Shown here: piece by piece, positions 1 through 7,112 of the stretch
How positions within the stretch are numbered: the first letter of the stretch is position 1
Layout: each line of letters begins with the position of its first letter
Assembly (NCBI RefSeq): GCF_013031405.1
Contig: NZ_WPZY01000031.1
Coordinates: forward strand, 1 to 37,626
Source: Ruegeria sp. HKCCD8929
GTDB lineage: Bacteria > Pseudomonadota > Alphaproteobacteria > Rhodobacterales > Rhodobacteraceae
Length of the DNA stretch: 37,626 nt
Reading direction: 5' to 3'
Notes under the pieces: model-generated
Told to the model about the DNA's origin: nothing
What the model saw: only the letters and a program-made list of their open reading frames with translations
Databases searched by the model: none
Translations under genes and position numbers: made by a program

Positions 1-957
1 CACACTGACAACCATTTGGGAATCCCCCGATTCAAGTTTTCGGCGGGATGCTTTAGCTCCCGAGATTTGGAACTTGCCCAAGAGCGAATTATTGGAGCTG
101 TGGATTTCAGGGACCTGCCGGGATCGGTTGCCGAGGAACATGCCGGGAGAGCCGTCTGCCGTGTTTGCCAATTGGGAGTTGACGGCACTCATCGCGGCTT
201 TGGAACTGGTTTCCTTATTGCGCCTGGGTTGATGATGACCAATCATCATGTTTTCGAGAACGCATCAGATACACAGAATTGCGGTGCACAATTTGGCTAC
301 GAACGCAAACAGGGTGCTTTGAACACCGGCGAGACATTTGAGTTCGATGCCGCACGGTTCTTTGTCTCCGACAAGGATCTCGATTACGCGATTGTGGCCG
401 TTAAATCGACAAGTCTCGACGGCACTTCCCTGTCGAGATGGGGCCACCAGAAGCTCATTGGCGAAACCGGAAAAATCCTGATCGGGCATCCGATATCAAT
501 TATTCAACATCCCAATGGCGGACCCAAGAAGTACGCTTCAACCAACAATCTGGTAGTGGATCGACTACCCGATTTTCTTCATTACACAACGGATACAGAA
601 CCGGGGTCTTCGGGTTCGCCCTGCTATAACAACGTTTGGGAGGTTGTAGTCCTGCATCACGCTGGAGTTCCTGAGATCATAAACGGCAGGGTCATGAACC
701 GCATTGGTCAACCTTGGAATCGCGCTCAAGGCGATGACATGATCAACTGGATCGCAAATGAAGGTGTGCGCGTCAGCCGAATACTGTCTCACCTGGCATC
801 ACAGTCTCTGACGGAACCATGCTTGTTTCCGAAGTCGCGCGGTATTTGGGGCGAAGCCCGTTGGAAATCGAAGCGATCCTTCAGTCCACCGGTGAAGGCA
901 TCCAAAACATCCTCGACGCGATCAACGAGTACAACGAATTGCTCTACGACGTGGTGA
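1..957 (+). CDS. trypsin-like serine peptidase, 5' end open at window edge
   Basis: Chymotrypsin-fold serine peptidase. Numbered from the TTG at 16, the likely triad is His77/78 in TNHHVF, Asp123 in DLDYAIVAV and Ser199 in PGSSGSP, all in the order and spacing of trypsin-like domains, with FGTGFLIAPG before the histidine. The C-terminal NEGVRVSRILSHL is typical of the bacterial peptidases found in defence and effector contexts. The reading frame has no stop between base 1 and the TTG at 16, so the true start, and perhaps an N-terminal partner domain, may lie outside the window. The last 45 or so codons (from about 819) run through another gene in a different frame and do not look like natural protein, so the original C-terminus was probably near residue 265. 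No signal peptide is visible, so it is probably cytoplasmic. The substrate is unknown. Confidence 0.8.
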   Translation, partial: HTDNHLGIPRFKFSAGCFSSRDLELAQERIIGAVDFRDLPGSVAEEHAGRAVCRVCQLGVDGTHRGFGTGFLIAPGLMMTNHHVFENASDTQNCGAQFGYERKQGALNTGETFEFDAARFFVSDKDLDYAIVAVKSTSLDGTSLSRWGHQKLIGETGKILIGHPISIIQHPNGGPKKYASTNNLVVDRLPDFLHYTTDTEPGSSGSPCYNNVWEVVVLHHAGVPEIINGRVMNRIGQPWNRAQGDDMINWIANEGVRVSRILSHLASQSLTEPCLFPKSRGIWGEARWKSKRSFSPPVKASKTSSTRSTSTTNCSTTW

Positions 958-1496
958 TCCCGCGTCTCTTTGGGCTCTTGTATGAATTGGAGCAACACGA
1001 GATCACAGAAGAGCATGATGTCGAACTCGTGCGATTGCCGGAGAATGGCTCATACTCCGTAATGGCTGATCCAAAGCTGGTGGTGAGAGATGACGATGTC
1101 GAAGATGGGCTTGTTTCCTCGAAATCGTTCCACCTGGATACATATGCCTTTGACTCGCGGCCAGAGCAGACCCTCTTTTTGGATTTGATCCGGGAAGGAG
1201 CCGTCAAAAAACTGTACTTTACCGGGATGCTTACCCATGGCCAGTCTGAGTTTTTCATCCAGTATGTGGATCCGGAATCAAGAATTGTCCGAAGCTACTA
1301 TCCTGATTTCTTGTTCGAAAAAGACGACGGCTCTTACGTGATCGTTGAGGTGAAAGGCGACAACATGATCGACGATCCGATTGTGCAGGCCAAACGTGAG
1401 TATGCTGAGCAGATGGCTGACGCATCTGGCATGGAATATGAGATCATAAAAGGTACTGACGCCGACGCTCATAATTTCAGATTTTTGCTTTCTTAG
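819..1496 (+). pseudogene. C-terminal fragment of a restriction-type helicase/endonuclease (PD-(D/E)xK)
   Basis: A 225-aa reading frame. Its second half carries a PD-(D/E)xK nuclease core: Pro162-Asp163 in SYYPDFLF, then Glu177 and Lys179 in VIVEVKG, followed by a helix (PIVQAKREYAEQMA) of the kind that packs on this fold. The N-terminal part (EVARYLGRSPLEIEAIL, then NELLYDVVIPRLFGLLYEL) resembles the region after the helicase motor in type III Res-like DEAD/DEAH proteins, whose C-terminal domain is this nuclease. No helicase motifs are present, so this looks like the 3' end of a larger gene whose front was deleted and fused, out of frame, to the end of the peptidase gene. The 139-base overlap in a different frame supports a deletion junction near 790-820. 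The alternative is a small stand-alone nuclease gene. The nuclease motif is clear; the parent family is inferred. Confidence 0.6.
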
Positions 1497-1618
1497 CTCT
1501 TCGAATAAGATTTCTGAGGTTGGAGTTGCGTGACGGCCAAAGTCTGCTCATGGCGTTCAGACCTCCAGCACAAACGCCGGATCGAAATCCTCCTCCTCAC
1601 CCGGATATCCTCGATGGT

Positions 1619-1987
1619 TCATAACGAACCGGATTGGTCCATGACCCCCTTCGCCGTCCCAACTCCTGTTTTCGTGGCTGTCGCCGCATCCAGACGGACA
1701 ACGATGTCCCCGCAGGTGATCTCAACTTGAGACACCACGGCGGCCCATGGTTCGGGATCAATCGGCTCAATCACCACCGGCGCAAACTCCGCCCCCGCCA
1801 GATCAGGCACCAGCAGCTTGCCTTCCTTTGCCAACCGCCGCCATGACGATAGATGATTGGGCCTCAGATCAAGCCGCCGCGCAACTTCGGTGACCGTCAC
1901 GCCCGGCACAGGCGTTTCCGCGACAACCTGGCCCTTGTATTCATCCGACCACCGCCGCTTGCCGGACAGGCCAACCATGACCTCCAT
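1619..1987 (-). pseudogene. tnpA: IS66 accessory gene tnpA (orfA), 3'-truncated
   Basis: The first gene of an IS66-type element: KRRWSDEYKGQVVAET, then a helix-turn-helix (GVTVTEVARRLDLRPNHLSSWRRLAKEG) and the characteristic FAPVVIEP and GDIVVRLD segments. The ATG at 1987 is preferred because GAGGAG lies about eight bases upstream. After VRLDAATA the protein leaves the family and ends in an unrelated tail (TKTGVGTAKGVMDQSGSL), so the element breaks near 1680. The companion genes tnpB and tnpC are absent, so it cannot move by itself. Confidence 0.75.
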
Positions 1988-2114
1988 CCGGCAAATCTCC
2001 TCCATATGGTGCTCTATATATCCTCCCAATCCCACCTCCATTGCCAAACCACTCTCGGCAACAGACTCGCAGATCAGGAAACCATTAAGAAGGTGAGGTC
2101 AAAACAGCGCTTAC
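1680..2114 (-). mobile_element. IS66-family remnant, left end only
   Basis: On the minus strand the sequence from 2114 begins GTAAGCGCTGTTTTGACC, an IS66-type terminal inverted repeat placed directly upstream of the orfA gene as in intact members. The other end, and the 8-bp duplication that would pair with the bases just outside 2114, cannot be found. Only about 430 bases of an element normally near 2.5 kb survive. Confidence 0.6.
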
Positions 2115-2609
2115 GAATGAGGGCCCAGAATTAGCAACCTAAGAACACCAAACACTCAGGGGTCAAGAAGGCTCGCATACGTCAGTTTTCCACGCACTCA
2201 AGAAAACTTGTGCATCCTGCTCTTCACACCTATCCCAAAGGATTTCCAAAAAGAAATGATTGGCTGCGGGTTATTCGAAGAAGAGCAGATCGAGTTTGCG
2301 TAATAGCACCTCCTCTAAAATAAAAACCTATATGGGATTCGAACTCAAAGGGCGGATGACAATAGGACTGTTATTAGATTCGTGGTTCAAACCGAAGTAC
2401 TCGAACCTACGAGGCCAAAAGCACCACAATAACTTCAATTTCTACATCAGTTATCATATTGACATGACACCTAAATGGCGAATCTTGATCACCTGCCTGT
2501 ATCTCGATATCCAACTTCGTCAGATATAGCGAACGATAGAAGGCGAACGCATCCAATGACATCTAGAGATTGTGCAGCAAGTGTGTGGGCGATTGGTGGC
2601 TACGGGAAA
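2115..2609. other. AT-rich spacer without a convincing gene
   Basis: There is no recognisable gene here. Short open frames on the plus strand have no ribosome-binding site and no family signature. One short frame ending near 2301 reads like a protein tail but cannot be assigned. The stretch separates the IS66 end from the end of the thiamine-diphosphate enzyme gene. Confidence 0.4.
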
Positions 2610-4295
2610 CTATTCATCCAATCCGCTTGTCTCCCAAATCCCTGACCAAAAATCGCTTCCAGCGTCAATCTTGAGATGAACTAGTGTAGGTCCTTTCGCT
2701 TGGAATGCTGCGTAAAGTGCACGCGTGAACTCAGTAGTTTGTGTGTAGTGCACCGACCAAGTCCTAATCCCGAGGCCTTCAGCTGCATCAACACAGGAAA
2801 ACGATGTAGGGTTCTCTAGGTAGGTGTGTCGGCCAGCAGGCTGTTCCAGCGAATCCAGCTGCTTTGCGAGCGATACACTTCGACCGTTGTCGCAAACTAT
2901 AAAGACGATACGTACATTTTCTTCCTTGCAGGAGATAAGTCCTTGAATCCCATTGACAAATGCCTGATCTCCCAACAAGCAAATTACACTCCGACCCGGG
3001 TTCGCCAACGAAAAACCGCAGGAGAATGCTATTCCGCCTCCCACAAAACCACTATGATCACCAATTACCTGAACACCCCTTGGCAAAAGGTCGTAATGTT
3101 CTCTAACAAGCCCTCCAAACATTTGACTATCATCGATGACGGTCGGTGAACGTACGGTCCCCAAAAAATCTCCAAGACAACCAACAACTGCAGCCTGCCT
3201 TGAGCTACCAGACTTCTTAAGTTGAACTGGCGAAATGTGGCTTACCTGCCGATCTTGGGGTAACCTATTTGAAAGAGACGCCAATACCTCAACAACTGAA
3301 CCCTCAATCAATACATCATGCTCGTTGAGATATTCATTCTTTCGTGTCATTCTTGCATTCGATGTAATTGCTATCTTTCTACACTCGGGTAACGAACCGA
3401 CGACTCGAGGATACATGTTGCGATCCTCAATTGTTATTAGGAGGTCGCATTTGTTCAATATCGAACGCTGCTCTCTCGTGTCCAAGTAACCAATGAAGGA
3501 GGGTACACGGTCAAGGCTTATCCTTTGGAACAACATTGGACCACGTTGATATTTCACCTGAAGAACTTGAGCGTCTGCCCGCTGCGCAAACTCCGCAAGA
3601 ACTAACTCAAAATCCTCCAATCTCAAGGCAAAGTCATCTACAATGATGAGAATGTTCTCAGCGACCGCAAGCATTTTTTCAGCTAGCTGGAAGGACTGAG
3701 TCTTTCTTCGCGGTCCACAGCTCTCAAATTTGAGCCCCTCTTGAATAGCTTTTTCCGAAATCCACCTTAACTCGGAAACATCCTGAGGCAACCCCAGCAA
3801 CACCGGGCCCTTTGGGTTCTCTTCCGCGCATCTAAATGCAGATGCGGATTTGTTAACGAATTCTGCATCGTCCACATTGGGTGGGCCAGGCAATTCAAAA
3901 TATGAACGTGAAAAGTGACCCATAGCACTAAGTAAATTAGGTTCGCCGTGCGGAGGCAAAAATCGAACTGAATGTGTTGAAGGCAAGCCGACAATATGGA
4001 CGCCACCTATTTCATTTCTGTTCGCACACCCAATTGCACCTGCAGCATTGGTCAAACCTCGAGCAGCATGTAGCACCGAAACTGCGTGATTGGGGATATT
4101 CCAAGAAGCACCTGCCGCCATGAATGCGCTCTCGCGGTCCCCCCGTCCATTTATCAGATTGATCCCGTCCGCAGTATCATACTCTCCGCACAACGCTAAT
4201 TCTGACGTGCCTGGGTAAGCAAAGGCATATGTTGCTCCAAAGCGCACGGAGATCGAAACAATGGCCTGCGCTCCAGTTAATATCGCTTCCGTCAA
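2610..4295 (-). CDS. thiamine diphosphate-dependent enzyme (acetolactate synthase/decarboxylase superfamily)
   Basis: 561 aa, the usual size for the three-domain ThDP decarboxylase superfamily. The N-terminal pyrimidine-binding domain has FAYPGTSE and the cofactor-activating glutamate Glu55 in NGRGDRESAFMAAG, followed by HAARGLTNAAGAIG. The middle domain is poorly conserved. The C-terminal diphosphate-binding domain has GDHSGFVGGG and a GDQ motif (442-444) followed 26 residues later by CDNG, matching the GDG...NN metal-binding signature with two substitutions. The substrate cannot be read from the sequence: acetolactate-synthase-like, benzoylformate-decarboxylase-like or another 2-oxoacid chemistry are all possible. 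The start is a TTG at 4295, 17 bases after the phosphatase stop. It is the last gene of a three-gene operon and has a low-GC, atypical base composition. It is not a housekeeping ilvB, because no small subunit or branched-chain amino acid genes are nearby. Confidence 0.8.
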   Translation of the reverse strand: MTEAILTGAQAIVSISVRFGATYAFAYPGTSELALCGEYDTADGINLINGRGDRESAFMAAGASWNIPNHAVSVLHAARGLTNAAGAIGCANRNEIGGVHIVGLPSTHSVRFLPPHGEPNLLSAMGHFSRSYFELPGPPNVDDAEFVNKSASAFRCAEENPKGPVLLGLPQDVSELRWISEKAIQEGLKFESCGPRRKTQSFQLAEKMLAVAENILIIVDDFALRLEDFELVLAEFAQRADAQVLQVKYQRGPMLFQRISLDRVPSFIGYLDTREQRSILNKCDLLITIEDRNMYPRVVGSLPECRKIAITSNARMTRKNEYLNEHDVLIEGSVVEVLASLSNRLPQDRQVSHISPVQLKKSGSSRQAAVVGCLGDFLGTVRSPTVIDDSQMFGGLVREHYDLLPRGVQVIGDHSGFVGGGIAFSCGFSLANPGRSVICLLGDQAFVNGIQGLISCKEENVRIVFIVCDNGRSVSLAKQLDSLEQPAGRHTYLENPTSFSCVDAAEGLGIRTWSVHYTQTTEFTRALYAAFQAKGPTLVHLKIDAGSDFWSGIWETSGLDE

Positions 4296-4312
4296 CCTTC
4301 AGTACCTAACAA

Positions 4313-5236
4313 TCAGTTCAGCTTAGAAGCGATTGATTTCGCCAATACTTCGCTAGATGCCGAAACAAATTTCTGCCTTTTTCTCATTGCGCATCGCATG
4401 CCTTCGAGACTGGACGGTAGCGACAATGACAGCTTGTTGCCAGCGAGATCTACCACCGTCCCTCCTGATGCCTCAAGGATGAAATGTCCAGGATACAGGT
4501 CCCACAACCAAAAGCCTTTGGCGATTTCAATAAATGCGTCTGTTCCTCCCGATGCAACGTGACATAAGCCAGCAGAACCAAAGTCGATCCCTATGCGCCC
4601 ACGTCTTTGTCCGTCTGCGTTTTCCTCTGCCAAAGCATTGAGTAGATCATTCTCCAATGCAACCACGTTAAATCGCTCCTTGGGCCGCATAAAGTAACTT
4701 GTCAAAATTGCCTGGTTGATCGCAACGTCTCTTTTGCACTTTAGCTCGTGAACCGCGCCACTCCTTGTTCTCGCAAATGCAACTTCGCGACCGTCGTTCG
4801 TGATTGCGCCGCAATAAAGGCGAATTTCATGAAACATGTCACCAACAACTGCCACGATTGGCCGCTTTTGTTGTATCGAATACACCGCCACTTGCGTGTA
4901 CCCATTTAACCCACGCACAGCGAGCTCGCTAGTATCGAGTGGGTCAATTATCGCTATGAATTCTGGGGAGCCTGATCGATTTTCGGTAAGATATTCTGCG
5001 TCGCCTTCTTCAGATGCATAAATACACTCGGGGATAATTTTGGCGATCTCTCTTCGATACACCTCATGCAACTCAATATCAATAGCCGACAAAAAGTTGT
5101 CACTGTGTCTTCTATTGAACATCTCCGATCTATCCTGGTCCATTGCGAGATGGATTAGTCTCTTCGAGTACTTTTGAATTATATTTTCCACGAGCTCGCA
5201 GACGCTATTTACGATAGTAGGGAAATATTTTTCCAT
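4313..5236 (-). CDS. inositol monophosphatase-family phosphatase
   Basis: 307 aa, the usual length for IMPase/CysQ/FBPase-fold Mg-dependent phosphatases. Visible metal-site motifs are AIDIELHEVYRREI (51-64), SEEGD (75-79), IDPLDTSE (97-104) and LWDLYPGHFILEASGG (244-259). The second motif normally reads DPLDGT; here the Gly-Thr is replaced by Thr-Ser, so substrate or metal handling may differ from classical inositol phosphatases. Substrates in the family include inositol phosphates, 3'-phosphoadenosine phosphates and sugar bisphosphates, and the sequence does not decide among them. The ATG at 5236 has AGGTG ten bases upstream, overlapping the stop of the preceding regulator gene (12-base gap). 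It is the middle gene of the HTH-PRTase / phosphatase / ThDP operon, so a shared small-molecule pathway is likely. Confidence 0.8.
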   Translation of the reverse strand: MEKYFPTIVNSVCELVENIIQKYSKRLIHLAMDQDRSEMFNRRHSDNFLSAIDIELHEVYRREIAKIIPECIYASEEGDAEYLTENRSGSPEFIAIIDPLDTSELAVRGLNGYTQVAVYSIQQKRPIVAVVGDMFHEIRLYCGAITNDGREVAFARTRSGAVHELKCKRDVAINQAILTSYFMRPKERFNVVALENDLLNALAEENADGQRRGRIGIDFGSAGLCHVASGGTDAFIEIAKGFWLWDLYPGHFILEASGGTVVDLAGNKLSLSLPSSLEGMRCAMRKRQKFVSASSEVLAKSIASKLN

Positions 5237-5248
5237 TTTTTAACACAC

Positions 5249-6250
5249 CTATTTCAGATCCAGCGGGGGCTCAATTCCAGGTGGGTGCATCGTACAGGCG
5301 ATAAACACCTCTTCCAAACGAATTTGAGGCAAAAATGATGCAGACGCAAGTTCTGAGAGGGACTTAATGCGCAGGTCTTCACATTCTGTCATTGCTCCAA
5401 ATACAGAAAAGTATATGGAAGGGTCATTATATCTCTCTCGCAGCTCTTTTACAATTTTGGGAAGAACCTCTGCGTGCTTTATCTCAAAATCGCAGAGCAT
5501 TATTGCCGGGTTTCGCTTGATGTTGGGAAATATGGAATGCTCTCTGTCAATCTGGAGCCTTCCTCGGTACATGCCGCACCGAACGTGACCTAGATGTACT
5601 CTTTTTAGAACTGAGTAGTTTAGAAACGTCGCCATTGCGAGCCCGGCATCATTAATGCCAATGCAAGCATCTACAGTTACATGATATCCAACGTTTCGGA
5701 TTTGATGGGCAAGCAACTCTATGCCTTCTCCAAAGGTCTGCCAATTGAGAAGTCTCAAACGGAAGGGGTCTGGGTTAGGCATTGTACGGACTCTTCGAAC
5801 GCTACCGGTGGCACCCAAGGCAAGAATGAATGCCTCACCCATTTGGGAAAACGAGTGTGTGACGGGTTGCTGCCTAGAGGATCCTGTCCCAAGGGTTTCA
5901 TAAGTCCCCTTCGCGTAAACGTTGTTACGAGGAGTGTACCCAAGTGTCGCTAAAACTTGTGAAGGTTTTAATCCTATTGTGCGAATTAGGAGTGAGAAGC
6001 GTTCAAATGAAATCTCCTGCAAACGACCCTGTTCGAGTCTTTGAATGTCCTTTTCGCCAATTTTTATCACTTCGCCATTCAGGGTGGACAGCTCACCGGA
6101 ATTCGATAAGTCAACAAATCGTGTTTGCGTCGGTGCTTGCTCGCGTCTTCGGCCACTGAAGTACTGTTTCAGCAATGTTCCAAATTCGGGATCTTGGCGG
6201 ATATGCTTCCAGTATTCTTCATCAAATTTATCTTGGTGTGGTGGACGCAT
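5249..6250 (-). CDS. HTH (XRE-like) protein with C-terminal phosphoribosyltransferase-like domain
   Basis: 333 aa. Residues about 45-105 resemble an XRE-type helix-turn-helix (IGEKDIQRLEQGRLQEISFERF then LLIRTIGLKPSQVLATLGY). Residues about 160-310 look like a type I phosphoribosyltransferase fold: a hydrophobic strand then GINDAGLAMATFL, and later PAIMLCDFEIKHAEVLPKI, which sits where the PRPP-binding loop belongs. That loop lacks the usual acidic pair and the TGxT segment, so a catalytic PRTase is doubtful and ligand sensing (as in PurR-type HTH-PRTase regulators) is more likely. The start ATG at 6250 has GGAGAG six to eleven bases upstream. It is the first gene of the operon and could regulate it. 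HTH-PRTase proteins also occur as retron partners, but no reverse transcriptase is present here. The fold call is by pattern only. Confidence 0.55.
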   Translation of the reverse strand: MRPPHQDKFDEEYWKHIRQDPEFGTLLKQYFSGRRREQAPTQTRFVDLSNSGELSTLNGEVIKIGEKDIQRLEQGRLQEISFERFSLLIRTIGLKPSQVLATLGYTPRNNVYAKGTYETLGTGSSRQQPVTHSFSQMGEAFILALGATGSVRRVRTMPNPDPFRLRLLNWQTFGEGIELLAHQIRNVGYHVTVDACIGINDAGLAMATFLNYSVLKRVHLGHVRCGMYRGRLQIDREHSIFPNIKRNPAIMLCDFEIKHAEVLPKIVKELRERYNDPSIYFSVFGAMTECEDLRIKSLSELASASFLPQIRLEEVFIACTMHPPGIEPPLDLK

Positions 6251-6307
6251 GCTTTCTCTCCAGTCGCCTGCATGTTGGCGGTCGGTATATTTATTTCCAA
6301 AATCAAC

Positions 6308-6325
6308 GTATCATCGCTACCATAC
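6308..6325. promoter_or_regulatory. possible operator upstream of the HTH-PRTase operon
   Basis: An imperfect 18-bp dyad, GTAT...ATAC with 6 of 9 positions symmetric, sits about 60 bases upstream of the first gene in an AT-rich leader. Its position suits autoregulation by the XRE-like protein, but the symmetry is modest. Confidence 0.25.
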
Positions 6326-6513
6326 TTTTTTACCGGCGTGAAGTTCAGAGTACTTTAAAAAGAAGTTCGATGCGAGTCATGTACAGAAAGTGGACTCTAA
6401 GTGGACAACCTAGACCTGTCTGCGCCTGACCATCCGTTGGGTTGTCATTGGGCTGTTTTAAGCTGGATGGTTTCACCATAGTTCCTCCGCCATGAGTTAA
6501 AAGGAGGATGATA

Positions 6514-6681
6514 ATGTGGATTAAAATTCATACGACAATATTGATCTCGGATATTTGTGCAGCCATGGTGAGGGGTGGCTTTTCAGAGCTCAGCCTTTTT
6601 CAATCTGCGTCAGTCATTGTTTTTGTGTGCCACTTTGGGCATTTTACGTACTCTTGGGTACGTGCGAAATCAAGGTATTGA
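6514..6681 (+). CDS. possible 55-aa small membrane protein
   Basis: A short ATG frame with a very good ribosome-binding site (AAAGGAGG, ending six bases upstream of the ATG) in the otherwise empty spacer between the divergent operon and the NTPase gene. The predicted peptide starts MWIKIHTTILISD and contains one hydrophobic stretch (SASVIVFVCHFGHF), which would allow a single membrane segment. No family is recognised. It could be a genuine small protein of the island or the end of a decayed gene. The only positive evidence is the strong Shine-Dalgarno and the hydrophobic pattern. Confidence 0.3.
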   Translation: MWIKIHTTILISDICAAMVRGGFSELSLFQSASVIVFVCHFGHFTYSWVRAKSRY

Positions 6682-7082
6682 TGGATAATAGTAAGAAAAG
6701 AAGTGGCAAACAGATTTCAGGGGCAGTTTAATAAATTGGTCCGAAGCATTGGCTCTGCCAAGTAGGTGGAAAACTGCTGATCTAGATGGTCGACGTATTT
6801 GATTTGAACTCGCAGTCTCTGCTCCGCTCGTGACCGGTTTTGCCGCTATGGATATGTGAACTCTCTCCGGAGGCCCGTGCAGAGAAACAATCTGTTTATC
6901 GATCCATCGGACTTTTTCAACACAATCAAAAGGAAACCGACTTTGCAAAATCGAGCAGACGCCGCATGATCGCCCTGTACAGTCGGCCCATAGCTGGAGT
7001 TCAAGCGCATCGTAATGTATGGCTGACCCGAGCACAAGCCGACCGGCCCTTTTAAACGCGACATAAATGAACTTACATTAAC
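6682..7082. other. gene-poor divergent spacer
   Basis: There are no convincing genes. Frames on both strands are shadow-like, with no ribosome-binding site and no family signature. This stretch and the upstream part of the spacer must hold the promoters for the leftward operon and the rightward NACHT gene, and could hide an RNA gene, but no defined structure is seen by eye. Confidence 0.35.
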
Positions 7083-7112
7083 GTGGCACAAGGGCATTTT
7101 AGGGAAAATTGG

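Noticed and set aside
2331..2347. GGATTCGAACTC looked like a tRNA T-loop
   Set aside because: The flanking bases do not pair into a T-stem and no anticodon or acceptor arms are found.
5249..7112. A retron (HTH-PRTase effector with msr-msd RNA)
   Set aside because: No reverse transcriptase gene or YADD-type motif exists anywhere in the window.
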